NCBI RefSeq assembly: GCF_021655075.1
Contig: NZ_PPXX01000054.1
Location: forward strand, 1-64,000
DNA from: Clostridium sp. Cult2
GTDB taxonomy: Bacteria; Bacillota; Clostridia; Tissierellales; Tepidimicrobiaceae
Reading direction: 5' to 3'
Length of the DNA stretch: 64,000 nt
Below the pieces are notes generated by a model. It was not told the origin of the DNA. It saw only the letters and a program-made list of their open reading frames with translations, and ran no database searches. How positions within the stretch are numbered: position 1 is the stretch's first letter; every line of letters begins with the position of its first letter. Position numbers and translations under genes: made by a program. This document shows positions 26,976 through 35,814 of this stretch, one piece after another.

Positions 26976-28076
26976 TTATTTATCCAAAGATATTCCTTTT
27001 TGTTTATGTTGTTTAACTATATATTTCCCTAAAACCGTCCTTATTACAGCTGCTATTGGTACAGCAAATAACATTCCCCATATTCCAAAAAATCCACCAC
27101 CAACAAGAATTGAAAGTATAATCCAAAATGGTTTTAGCCCTACTTGTATGCCTAATATCTTAGGTCCTAAATATAATCCATCAAATTGCTGAAGTAAAAA
27201 TATAAATATAACAACCCATAAGGCTTTAAAAGGGCTATAAAAGACTGTAATTATTGCAGCTGGTATCATCCCAATAAATGGCCCAAAATAAGGTATCATA
27301 TTGGTAACCCCAACTATTAAACTAATTAGAAGCGCATATCTTACATTCATTATTAAACATCCAGCAAAACATAGAACTCCAATAATCAAAGAATCTAGTA
27401 ATTTTCCAACAAAAAATTTTGAAAAAGCTTCCTTTATTTCTTTGGAAAATTCTATTATTGATTCTGCTCTATTTACTGGGAAAATAGAATAGGTCAATCT
27501 GCCTAAACTTTTTGCAAAATATTCCTTATCCTTTAGCATATAAATAGAGATTATTGAACCCAGTACAAAATTAACAAGAAAGGAAGTTATAGAAATTACT
27601 TGGGTAATAGTTTTATTGACTATAGAACTCATACTACTTCCTAATCTAAGGAATAGTTCATCTACACTAGATTTTATGTAATCAAAAATTCCATATTTAT
27701 CATTTTCCATTAAATAGCCTGGAGTTTTAGAAAGCCATTCCTGAGTTTTTTTTGCATAATAAGGAAGTTCTTTACCTATATTCTTAATATTATCTATTAC
27801 TTTTGGTGTAATTATTGTAAAAAACAATACAATAGTTCCATAAAAAATTAAATAAACTATTAATATATTTATCCATCTTTTTAATTTGAAATTCCTTTCC
27901 AAAGCACTTAATATTGTATTAAGGAAAAAAGCAATTATAAAAGCCCATATAAAGGGTTTCATAATATTCCTAATTGTCTCCACAAAATTAGGGTTGTCTA
28001 TTATTTTCCATATAATAATAGATACAATAAGCAGAACAAAATATTTAATATAGCTAAATTTCTTTTCTATTAACAA
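26976..28076 (-). CDS. AI-2E family (UPF0118/YtvI-like) membrane transporter
   Basis: Multi-pass membrane protein of about 366 residues, PF01594. Two N-terminal helices are followed by a loop, then a cluster of C-terminal helices containing GVTNMIPYFGPFIGMIPAAI and the conserved QQFDGLYLGPKILG. Family members have been linked to AI-2 export or Na+(Li+)/H+ antiport; neither can be chosen here. The ORF is open to ATG 28112 but without an RBS. A seven-G run just upstream of TTG 28076 is the only SD-like site. Confidence 0.87.
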   Translation of the reverse strand: MLIEKKFSYIKYFVLLIVSIIIWKIIDNPNFVETIRNIMKPFIWAFIIAFFLNTILSALERNFKLKRWINILIVYLIFYGTIVLFFTIITPKVIDNIKNIGKELPYYAKKTQEWLSKTPGYLMENDKYGIFDYIKSSVDELFLRLGSSMSSIVNKTITQVISITSFLVNFVLGSIISIYMLKDKEYFAKSLGRLTYSIFPVNRAESIIEFSKEIKEAFSKFFVGKLLDSLIIGVLCFAGCLIMNVRYALLISLIVGVTNMIPYFGPFIGMIPAAIITVFYSPFKALWVVIFIFLLQQFDGLYLGPKILGIQVGLKPFWIILSILVGGGFFGIWGMLFAVPIAAVIRTVLGKYIVKQHKQKGISLDK

Positions 28077-28143
28077 CACCCCCCCTATATATAATAAAAC
28101 ATTGCAATACATTATATTCTATCATGTTTTATTATACTATAAA

Positions 28144-28172
28144 AGAAAAACCTTTCTAAAAATAGAAAGGTT
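28144..28172 (-). terminator. terminator of the LonC-like protease gene
   Basis: Perfect 10-bp stem AACCTTTCTA/TAGAAAGGTT with a four-base loop, followed on the minus strand by TTTTTCTTTT. Confidence 0.85.
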
Positions 28173-28177
28173 GGTTT

Positions 28178-30559
28178 TTATTCATATTCTTTGCTTATAT
28201 CAGAATAATATTTAAGTTTCTTTTGAACAAAATAATTGATAGTCCCTTCTTCAAATTCATTTTTATCATTTAATTTCCCTGATTTTATTCCAGTTAATAT
28301 TTCTATGCCTTCATCCACTGTTTTAACACCAAATATATTGAACTTTCCTGATTGTATTGCTTCTATTATCTCATCATCTAACATTAAGTTTTCAATATTT
28401 TGATAAGGTATAATTACTCCTTCATTTCCTGTTAAGCCCTTTAACTTACATATTTTATAAAAGCCTTCGATTTTTTCATTTACTCCACCTATGGGCTGAA
28501 TTATTCCCTTTTGGTTGACAGAACCTGTAACTGCAATAGCCTGTTTGATTGGTTTATCCGCTAAATTGGATAATAGAGCATATAATTCAGTACTTGAAGC
28601 ACTATCTCCATCTATTCCGCTGTAGGATTGTTCAAAGGTAATACTAGCTGTTAAGGATAGAGGAAAATCCTTGGCATACTTTTCCCCTAAATAACCACCT
28701 AATATAAGAACACCTTTATCGTATATACTCCCAGATTGTTCTACTTCTCTTTCTATATTGATTATACCTTCCTTGCCTACAAAGGTATTTACAGTTATTT
28801 TACTAGGTCTTCCAAATACATATTGACCTGAATCTATAACAGATAATCCATTAATCTCTCCAACCTTTTCTCCTTCCGTATCTATCATTATTACATCTTT
28901 TTCGATTAATTCTATTAACTTTTCTTCGTAGGTATTATTTCTAAAGTTTTTCTTAACTATTGCAATATCTACATCTTCTTTAGTCACCACATCTCTATTT
29001 TTCAAATCTGCCCACAAATCAGCTTCATATATTATTTCTACCAATTCATTAAACTTTGCTGTCAGTTTATTTTGATTTTCTGCTATACGACTACTTCGTT
29101 CAATAATAGCTGCTAAGGCTTCCTTATCAAAAGGCTTCAAATTTTCCTCTTTACATTGATAAGCTACAAAAGAACCTATTTTTCTAATATTCTCTTCATT
29201 TTTATCCATTTCTATATCAAAATCCGCTCTTATTTTAAATAGTTTCCTAAAATCATCATCATAATTATATAATAATTGATATACAAAATAATCTCCTATT
29301 ATTATTACTTTTATATCCAAAGGTATGGGTTCTGGGCGTAAAGTTTCTGATATTACATTTAACCCTGTAATATTCTCTACTTTAATTTCTTCAGTAGTTA
29401 TAGCCCTTTTAAGGCCTTCCCAAGCTTGACTGCTTTGCAATATATCCTTTGCTTGTATAATGATGTAGCCCCCATTGGCTTCATGTAAAGAACCTGGTCT
29501 AATCTTCATATGGTCCGTTTTAAGCCCTCCATATTCATTGACATATTCTATCTTGCCAAATAAATTATAATAGGTTGGATTCATTTCTCTAATTACAGGT
29601 GCACTAGACTTCCCACCATTATCCATAAAAAGATTGACTTGATACCTTTTCATAAAATCTTCTTTTCTATCTCTTGCAAAAAAGATACCTTCTAAATAGT
29701 TTTTTTCATCTTCTTTCATAAACATATCATAATTCCTTACTATATCAGCTTTCATATCATTTAAATATTCACAGATAGCATCATTGCCATCATATTTTTC
29801 TATAATAATATCCATATAGTTGTTCAAAACATGAAGAACATTCTTCTCTTTTAGATTTTTTATTTCTCTAATTAAATCATTTTCTACATTCTTTACCCTT
29901 TTTACATAATCAAAAGCTTTTTGATTTAATTCCCCTGATGTTTTCATTAGCTCTTCTATTTCTTCTTGTGATAAATTGTCTAACTCTTGATCAGTCATAG
30001 GTTTTCCTTCTTTTAAGGGTATACTCAATATTCCCCTTTCAGTTTGTCTAAATATAAAACTATATTGTTTAGCTAAATCATTTAGTTCATTTAATATTTT
30101 TTGTGCCCTATTCTGATAAGTAGTATATATTAAGTTTTTATTATTTTCATATTCCTTTGAGGTTAAAGTTTGTGGTATTTCTATTCCTATGTCTTTAATA
30201 ACCTTTTCTACATCTTTTTTAAATATCTTTCCCTGCCCACTGTCCATACTTATAGCTTTGGGAAATTTAGGTCTTTTGAAATTAAAAACATAACACCAAT
30301 CTTTTGGAGTTTGTCTTTTATCTGCAAATTCTTTAGCTACCAAATAAGAATAACTATTTCTACCTGTTCCTGTTAACCCGGAAACATAAATATTATACCC
30401 TTTCCTGCGGATAGAAAGCCCATATTTCAATGCTTCCATAGCCCTGTCTTGTCCGATTAACTCTCTTGAGGTAGGTAAATCCTCAGTAGTATTATATTCA
30501 AATAAATTTGGATTACACTTTTTCTTAAGTTTTTCTAAAGGAACTAAATATTTCTCCAT
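28178..30559 (-). CDS. Lon-like protease, LonC/PF13654 type
   Basis: Protein of about 793 residues. An N-terminal AAA-like region is followed by a long insertion and a C-terminal Lon protease domain. The catalytic dyad is Ser653 in GIDGDSASS and Lys696 in VNEKIEG, 43 residues apart as in classical Lon. The Walker A-like loop reads SGLTGTGRNS, with Arg in place of the usual Lys. Related LonC proteins are ATP-independent, so this may be too. GTG 30568 opens the ORF; ATG 30559 has GGGGGG eight bases upstream. No LAN substrate-binding domain is seen. It is likely a cytoplasmic quality-control protease. Confidence 0.86.
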   Translation of the reverse strand: MEKYLVPLEKLKKKCNPNLFEYNTTEDLPTSRELIGQDRAMEALKYGLSIRRKGYNIYVSGLTGTGRNSYSYLVAKEFADKRQTPKDWCYVFNFKRPKFPKAISMDSGQGKIFKKDVEKVIKDIGIEIPQTLTSKEYENNKNLIYTTYQNRAQKILNELNDLAKQYSFIFRQTERGILSIPLKEGKPMTDQELDNLSQEEIEELMKTSGELNQKAFDYVKRVKNVENDLIREIKNLKEKNVLHVLNNYMDIIIEKYDGNDAICEYLNDMKADIVRNYDMFMKEDEKNYLEGIFFARDRKEDFMKRYQVNLFMDNGGKSSAPVIREMNPTYYNLFGKIEYVNEYGGLKTDHMKIRPGSLHEANGGYIIIQAKDILQSSQAWEGLKRAITTEEIKVENITGLNVISETLRPEPIPLDIKVIIIGDYFVYQLLYNYDDDFRKLFKIRADFDIEMDKNEENIRKIGSFVAYQCKEENLKPFDKEALAAIIERSSRIAENQNKLTAKFNELVEIIYEADLWADLKNRDVVTKEDVDIAIVKKNFRNNTYEEKLIELIEKDVIMIDTEGEKVGEINGLSVIDSGQYVFGRPSKITVNTFVGKEGIINIEREVEQSGSIYDKGVLILGGYLGEKYAKDFPLSLTASITFEQSYSGIDGDSASSTELYALLSNLADKPIKQAIAVTGSVNQKGIIQPIGGVNEKIEGFYKICKLKGLTGNEGVIIPYQNIENLMLDDEIIEAIQSGKFNIFGVKTVDEGIEILTGIKSGKLNDKNEFEEGTINYFVQKKLKYYSDISKEYE

Positions 30560-30680
30560 CAACTTCACCCCCCATTAATTTTATATATACCCAGTTCAAG
30601 TTAGTATATATTATAAATATTAATATGTGGTTTCTATCTTTAGTATATTCTTTAATTTAATTTTGTTTCCAAATGTAAAT

Positions 30681-30711
30681 AAAAAACAGAAGACGCCAAA
30701 GGGGCGCCCTT
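30681..30711 (-). terminator. terminator of the PrcB-like gene
   Basis: Minus-strand imperfect stem AAGGGCGCC/GGCGTCTT followed by TCTGTTTTTTATTT. The stem contains a bulged G and a G-U pair, but the T-run is good. Confidence 0.6.
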
Positions 30712-30736
30712 ACAGATTATAGTATAATCAGCCATG

Positions 30737-31174
30737 CTACTCTCCATACTCTACTTCCAATTTAATACTTTCTGGCATTTTACTTAGGTTTGTTTTTACT
30801 ATTGTAAAAGGATAAGAAAAACCTTGAGCTACGATATCGTTAGTATCTGGGTCTTTAAACTTTGCATAGACTATTAAATCAAAATCATCCTTAGCCCTTT
30901 GTTCTATGACTATTTTATCTACATTTACAGAGTATCCCCCTGTTTGTTTTTCACCTCTAGTCACTAGTACATATATTTCGTCGTTTAACCTACAGGTTAA
31001 AGCTCTCTCTTCGGTTAAATATTTGGGAAGTATCTCTCTTATTTTTTCTGGAATTTCAGATGACTCTAATGTTTTGTATTTCACCTTCTTATCACCCTTA
31101 CTTAATATTTTTGGAGCAAAAAGGATTAATAGTATCAATATTATTATCCCAATAGCTATAAAACTTTTTTTCAA
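30737..31174 (-). CDS. PrcB C-terminal domain protein, membrane-anchored
   Basis: About 145 residues with one N-terminal hydrophobic helix (KKSFIAIGIIILILLILFA) and an extracellular domain. The motif GEKQTGGYSVNVDKIVIEQ and the terminal FTIVKT strand resemble the PrcB C-terminal domain (PF14343), associated with the Treponema protease complex. GGGAGGG is too close to ATG 31180; TTG 31174 has it at good spacing. It is monocistronic by its flanking terminators. The fold assignment is moderate and the function unknown. Confidence 0.7.
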   Translation of the reverse strand: MKKSFIAIGIIILILLILFAPKILSKGDKKVKYKTLESSEIPEKIREILPKYLTEERALTCRLNDEIYVLVTRGEKQTGGYSVNVDKIVIEQRAKDDFDLIVYAKFKDPDTNDIVAQGFSYPFTIVKTNLSKMPESIKLEVEYGE

Positions 31175-31249
31175 ATCCATCCCTCCCTATATAGGACTCT
31201 CTTATATTATCCTATTCTAGGAGGTATAACTTTATGTTGTTAATATAAA

Positions 31250-31283
31250 AAAATAGTACCAAAATATGATATGGTACTATTTT
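31250..31283 (-). terminator. terminator of the transketolase genes
   Basis: Perfect 12-bp stem AAAATAGTACCA/TGGTACTATTTT with a ten-base loop, followed on the minus strand by TTTTTTTATATT. Confidence 0.85.
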
Positions 31284-31293
31284 CTATTGCTGA

Positions 31294-32229
31294 TTATTTT
31301 GATAATATTTTTTTTGCCTTTTCCATAATATTTTTTACACTTAAGCCATGTTTTTCTAATAAAATATCTCCATCTCCTGATTCTCCAAAGGTATCTTTAG
31401 TCCCTATTCTCTCCATATATGTAGGTCTATTTTCAACCAACACTTCTGCTACTGCACTACCTAATCCTCCGATTATACTATGTTCTTCCACAGTAACTAT
31501 TCCCTTAGTTTCAATTGCTGCTTTAATTATTATATCCTTATCTATTGGCTTAATAGTAGAAATATTAATAATCCTAGCTGAAATACCTTCTTTATCTAAC
31601 TCTTCAGCTGCAGTCAACGCTTTTTCAACCATTATCCCAGTGGCTATTATGGTTACATCTTTTCCTTCTCTTAATTCTATTCCTTTACCTATTTCAAATT
31701 TATAATTTTTATCAAATATTACAGGTACTTTACTTCTTCCCAATCTAATATATACAGGACCATTATATTCTGCTGCTTTATATATACATTGCTTTGCTTC
31801 TACAGCATCTGCTGGATTTAAAACCACCATATTAGGGAGACTTCTCATGATACTCATATCTTCAAGAGCTTGGTGAGTGGCACCGTCTTCTCCAACGGAT
31901 AGGCCTGCATGAGTAGCTGCTATTTTAACATTTAATTTTGGATAACATACAGAATTTCTTGTTATCTCAAAGGCTCTCCCTGTAGCAAATACAGCAAAGG
32001 TGCTAGCAAATGGAATTTTGCCAGCTGCTGCTAATCCTGCAGCTGTAGCAATCAAATTTTGTTCTGCTATTCCTACATTGATAAACCTTTCAGGGTAGGC
32101 TTTTTTAAAAACTGCAGTTTTTGTTGAACCTGATAGATCTGCATCCAATACGACAATATCTTTATTTACACCACCTAACTCCTTCAAAGCTTCTCCATAA
32201 GCCTCTCTAGTAGCTATCATATTAGTCAT
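31294..32229 (-). CDS. transketolase, C-terminal subunit
   Basis: Second half of a split transketolase, 311 residues. It carries the pyrimidine-binding domain with GIAEQNLIATAAGLAA, whose Glu activates thiamine diphosphate, the RAFE segment, and a C-terminal transketolase-C domain (TVEEHSIIGGLGSAVAE). It pairs with the upstream N-terminal subunit, whose end overlaps this start by eight bases. AGGAGGTGG precedes the ATG. It acts in the non-oxidative pentose phosphate pathway in the cytoplasm. Confidence 0.93.
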   Translation of the reverse strand: MTNMIATREAYGEALKELGGVNKDIVVLDADLSGSTKTAVFKKAYPERFINVGIAEQNLIATAAGLAAAGKIPFASTFAVFATGRAFEITRNSVCYPKLNVKIAATHAGLSVGEDGATHQALEDMSIMRSLPNMVVLNPADAVEAKQCIYKAAEYNGPVYIRLGRSKVPVIFDKNYKFEIGKGIELREGKDVTIIATGIMVEKALTAAEELDKEGISARIINISTIKPIDKDIIIKAAIETKGIVTVEEHSIIGGLGSAVAEVLVENRPTYMERIGTKDTFGESGDGDILLEKHGLSVKNIMEKAKKILSK

Positions 32230-33049
32230 TTATGCCACCTCCTAGTTCATCTATTGCTTTTACTGCTTCTTCTTCCGATGGTGCTTTCCCATGCCAACCT
32301 GCTTGGTCTTCCATGAATGATACTCCTTTACCTTTTATGGTTTTTGCAATAATAATTGACGGTTTCCCTTTTGTGTTTTTTGCCTCATCTAAGGCTTTAA
32401 ATATTTCTTTAAAGGAATGACCATCTGCTTCAATTACATGCCATCCAAAAGATTTAAATTTTTCATCTATAGGATTAATATTCATAACTTCTAGGTTGGT
32501 CCCATCAATTTGTAACCCGTTATGGTCTAAAAATACTGTAATATTATCTAATTTATAATGGCCTGCTAACATAGCTGCTTCCCAAACAATTCCTTCTTGA
32601 GATTCTCCATCACCAATTAGAACATATACCCTATAATCCTTATTATCTAGCTTTCCAGCTAATGCCATACCATTGGCAGCTGCAATTCCTTGTCCCAAGG
32701 AACCAGTAGTCATATCTACACCTGGAGTTCCTTTCATATCAGGATGTCCCTGTAACATAGAGTTTATCTTTCTTAATTTCATCAACTCTTCTTTAGGAAA
32801 ATAACCTTTTTCAGCTAAAGCTGCATAGAGCACTGGGGCAGCATGACCTTTAGATAAAACAAATCTATCCCTATCTTCCCAATCTGGATTTTTAGGGTCT
32901 ACTTTCATTTCCCTAAAATATAGAGCTGCTAGTATCTCACATGCTGATAAAGAACCGCCAGGATGCCCTGATTTTGCTTCCTTAAGCATGTTTATTATAT
33001 TAATTCTCATATTATTTGCAACAATTTCTAAATCCTTATAATCGTCCAT
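32222..33049 (-). CDS. transketolase, N-terminal subunit
   Basis: First half of a split transketolase, 275 residues. The thiamine-diphosphate motif GDGESQEGIVWEAAMLAGHY is intact, continuing to a DHNGLQ Asn that binds the cofactor. SKGHAAPVLYAAL and GHPGGSLSA blocks are also typical. AGGAGG lies upstream of the ATG. Split transketolases of this kind are common in clostridia and archaea. It follows the YitT-family gene by 11 bases, so the two may be co-transcribed. Confidence 0.94.
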   Translation of the reverse strand: MDDYKDLEIVANNMRINIINMLKEAKSGHPGGSLSACEILAALYFREMKVDPKNPDWEDRDRFVLSKGHAAPVLYAALAEKGYFPKEELMKLRKINSMLQGHPDMKGTPGVDMTTGSLGQGIAAANGMALAGKLDNKDYRVYVLIGDGESQEGIVWEAAMLAGHYKLDNITVFLDHNGLQIDGTNLEVMNINPIDEKFKSFGWHVIEADGHSFKEIFKALDEAKNTKGKPSIIIAKTIKGKGVSFMEDQAGWHGKAPSEEEAVKAIDELGGGIND

Positions 33050-33060
33050 TTCTATACCTC

Positions 33061-33918
33061 CTACTGACTTTTAATTTCTTCAAACCCCTCTCCTAATACT
33101 TCAGACATTTCTGTAACCATGATAAAAGCATCCTTATCAATTTCATAGACTATATCCTTAGTCCTAGAAAACTGAGACCTGTTTACCACACAAAGGAGTA
33201 CATCCTTCTCCTTTTTAGTATACATACCTTTTCCTTTAAACAGAGTAACTCCCCTATCTAAATCTTTCATGATTTTTTCACTAATTTCTTCAGGATTGTC
33301 TGTTATAATAATAAAGCCTTTCAAATAACCAATTCCTTCTAATATTAAATCTATTACTTTAACTGTAATAAATAAAGATATTACTGAATAAAGAGATGTT
33401 TCAACCTTTTTATCCACCATGCCAGCAAAGGCAACCACTACTACATCTATAGCCATCATAAAAGTTGACAGACTTAATGTAGGAAAAATTTTATTGAGTA
33501 TTGAGCCTGCCAAATCTGTACCACCAGTAGTTCCGCCACATTTAAAGACAATACCTAAACCTATTCCTGATACAAGTCCTCCAAAAATAGAGGATAAGAG
33601 TAAATCTGGAGTAACTGCTTGGATGGGAATTATCTTTAAAAATAAAGAAAGTAGGGCTGTTGCATATAAAGTCTTCCATCCAAAATTTTTACCTAAAATA
33701 ATTATTCCAATTATAAACAAAGGTATGTTTATAGCTAAATTTGTTATATAAACAGGTATACCTGTAATCTTTTTAAATACTATAGCAAAGCCAGTAACCC
33801 CTCCTGGAGCAATAGTATTTGGCTCTAAAAAGAAGGTTAAACCAATTGCTAATAAAAATACACCTGTACCTAGTCCTATTAGGGATAATGCTGTCTTGTA
33901 CCATTTTTCCTTTGCCAT
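33061..33918 (-). CDS. YitT family membrane protein
   Basis: About 285 residues. Five or six membrane helices (DUF161 region) contain ANTIAPGGVTGFAIV-like and GGTTGGTDLAGSIL glycine motifs. A soluble C-terminal DUF2179 domain ends in IDKDAFIMVTEMSEVLGEGF. GGAGGA precedes the ATG. Family members are common in Firmicutes, often in several copies; their transport role is unclear. It lies between the polysaccharide genes and transketolase on the same strand. Confidence 0.9.
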   Translation of the reverse strand: MAKEKWYKTALSLIGLGTGVFLLAIGLTFFLEPNTIAPGGVTGFAIVFKKITGIPVYITNLAINIPLFIIGIIILGKNFGWKTLYATALLSLFLKIIPIQAVTPDLLLSSIFGGLVSGIGLGIVFKCGGTTGGTDLAGSILNKIFPTLSLSTFMMAIDVVVVAFAGMVDKKVETSLYSVISLFITVKVIDLILEGIGYLKGFIIITDNPEEISEKIMKDLDRGVTLFKGKGMYTKKEKDVLLCVVNRSQFSRTKDIVYEIDKDAFIMVTEMSEVLGEGFEEIKSQ

Positions 33919-33932
33919 AAAATCCTCCTGCT

Positions 33933-34688
33933 TTATTGGATTATATCTTTAGAAAACAACACATATAATATAAACTTAGGTAATACCATCTGTCTTTTTA
34001 TACGTGAAGGTTCCTTCACTAGTCTATATAACCATTCTAATCCAAGTTTTTGAAATATTTCTGGTGCCCTTTTTGATTCTCCAGATAATATATCCATTGT
34101 CCCTCCATTGCCAATTATCACCTTACCCTTAAGCCTATTTTTGTTTTTAGCTATCCAAACCTCTTGCTTTGGGAAACCCAGTCCAACAAATATAATATCT
34201 GGCTTTACTTCATTTATCTTATGTATTAAATTTAGTTCTTCCTCATGATTTTCATATCCTACATGACTACCTTTAAAATATCCATGATGAAAACCTGCCA
34301 ATTTAACATTTGGATATTCTTCCATTATATTTTCTCCTGCTTTTTTAGCTACACCTTCTTTGCCTCCTAATAAAAACAATCTATAACCATTATTATTAGC
34401 AATTTCTAATAATTTTATTGAAAGGTCAAAGCCTGTAACCCTTTCTTTTAGAGGCCTTTTTCGAATCCTAGAACCATAAATAAGCCCTATTCCATCAGGA
34501 ATTACTAAATCACTATTATTTATTATGCTTTTTAAATCCTTGTCATCTTTAGCTGTCATTACTATTTCTGTATTTGGTGTACATATGGTCCTTAATCTAT
34601 CTTCAACTAAAAATTTATCCACAATTGCTGTTGCTTCATCTAAGGTTACATTATCTATTTTTATTCCAAAGATATTTATGTTTTCCAA
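33933..34688 (-). CDS. WecG/TagA/CpsF family glycosyltransferase
   Basis: GT26 glycosyltransferase of 251 residues. Conserved blocks are PDGIGLIYGSRIR, RVTGFDLS, FVGLGFPKQEVWI, and GNGGTMDILSGESKRAP. In Bacillus, TagA adds N-acetylmannosamine to the lipid-linked GlcNAc of teichoic acid linkage units; WecG adds ManNAcA. The start is TTG 34688 behind AGGTGAT. It follows a CsaB-like gene with an eight-base gap, a pairing expected for secondary cell-wall polysaccharides that anchor S-layer proteins. Confidence 0.9.
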   Translation of the reverse strand: MENINIFGIKIDNVTLDEATAIVDKFLVEDRLRTICTPNTEIVMTAKDDKDLKSIINNSDLVIPDGIGLIYGSRIRKRPLKERVTGFDLSIKLLEIANNNGYRLFLLGGKEGVAKKAGENIMEEYPNVKLAGFHHGYFKGSHVGYENHEEELNLIHKINEVKPDIIFVGLGFPKQEVWIAKNKNRLKGKVIIGNGGTMDILSGESKRAPEIFQKLGLEWLYRLVKEPSRIKRQMVLPKFILYVLFSKDIIQ

Positions 34689-34696
34689 AATATCAC

Positions 34697-35800
34697 CTAC
34701 TCTTCTAAAAGGCCTAATGCCATGTGGACATTTTTTAATGCTTCTTCCCTCATTTTTATATCCAACTCTTTTAACTCTTTTTTTAAATCTTGTCTATATT
34801 GCCATACATAATCAATATTGGCAATAAGTCGAGTGTCTTTTACATCTTCAACAGGACACATATTCCCCATATTTATGGATTTCAAAAATCCTTCAATCTT
34901 AGGATCATAGACAATTCCTACCATAGGAACATTCTGGGTAGCTGCATATATTAGAGAGTGTAACCTCATGGCAACTATTATCTCTAATCTTTTAATTATA
35001 CCCATAATGTCTTCTACATTATATTTGTTAGAAATAATATAACAGTTTTGACTAGTAACTCTTTCTAGAATCCTATTGCTAATGGATAAATCTTCTGGAT
35101 AATGCATTGGAATTAAAACTACATTAACCTTATAATTTTCAATAACATAATCTATGGCTTTAGCTACATTAGGGATTAAATTTTCTTCATTAATCCAGTT
35201 CCTAACGGAAACACCTACTAAAGGTTTATCCCATGGAACATTTTCTTTATTAAGTATTTCATCAATTATCTTATCTTCACTCGGCTCTAGAGTAAATACA
35301 GGGTCAGCAGTCACAAAAATATTACTATTTTCAACTCCCAAATTTTCCAAAAAGATTTTAGAATCTTCATCCCTTAAAGTAATTAAATCAACCTTGTTTA
35401 GTGTTTTTCTAGTCAAAAATCTATTCAGTTTTCTATCTATTGGTCCTATACCATTTGCATACACCATTATAGGTTTTCCAAACTTTTTTGCCAATTTCAT
35501 TAAAGTTAAATAATATAACAAAGAACGAGTACTGGTAATATCCTGTAAAAGGCTCCCTCCTCCACTAATAAATAGATGGCACTCTTTAATTGATTTGATT
35601 ACTTTTTTAATTTTAAACCTATTTACAGCTTTTATATTGTACACCTTTTCCGTAAAAGTGGGATTGTTGGATAAAACCGTAATTTCTATGGAGTTGTTAT
35701 TCTCTTTAATATCCTTCACAATGGCTTTTAATATAGCATCATCACCACTATTATCAAAACCATAATATCCAGAAATAAGAATCCTTTTCTTTGAAGCCAT
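34697..35800 (-). CDS. csaB: polysaccharide pyruvyl transferase CsaB
   Basis: CsaB-type pyruvyl transferase, 367 residues. The N-terminal ILISGYYGFDNSGDDAIL, the FISGGGSLLQDIT block and the later AMRLHSLIYAA motif are characteristic. In Bacillus anthracis and relatives CsaB adds pyruvyl ketals to a cell-wall polysaccharide. These ketals are the ligand of SLH domains of S-layer proteins. AAGGAG is seven bases from the ATG. It sits in a minus-strand run with TagA-like and O-antigen-ligase-like genes. Confidence 0.9.
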   Translation of the reverse strand: MASKKRILISGYYGFDNSGDDAILKAIVKDIKENNNSIEITVLSNNPTFTEKVYNIKAVNRFKIKKVIKSIKECHLFISGGGSLLQDITSTRSLLYYLTLMKLAKKFGKPIMVYANGIGPIDRKLNRFLTRKTLNKVDLITLRDEDSKIFLENLGVENSNIFVTADPVFTLEPSEDKIIDEILNKENVPWDKPLVGVSVRNWINEENLIPNVAKAIDYVIENYKVNVVLIPMHYPEDLSISNRILERVTSQNCYIISNKYNVEDIMGIIKRLEIIVAMRLHSLIYAATQNVPMVGIVYDPKIEGFLKSINMGNMCPVEDVKDTRLIANIDYVWQYRQDLKKELKELDIKMREEALKNVHMALGLLEE

Positions 35801-35814
35801 AAATATTCTCCTTT

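Noticed and set aside
31271-31705. 144-codon plus-strand ORF opposite the transketolase C-terminal gene
   Set aside because: Overlaps a conserved enzyme and the terminator stem; Ser/Ile/Pro shadow composition.
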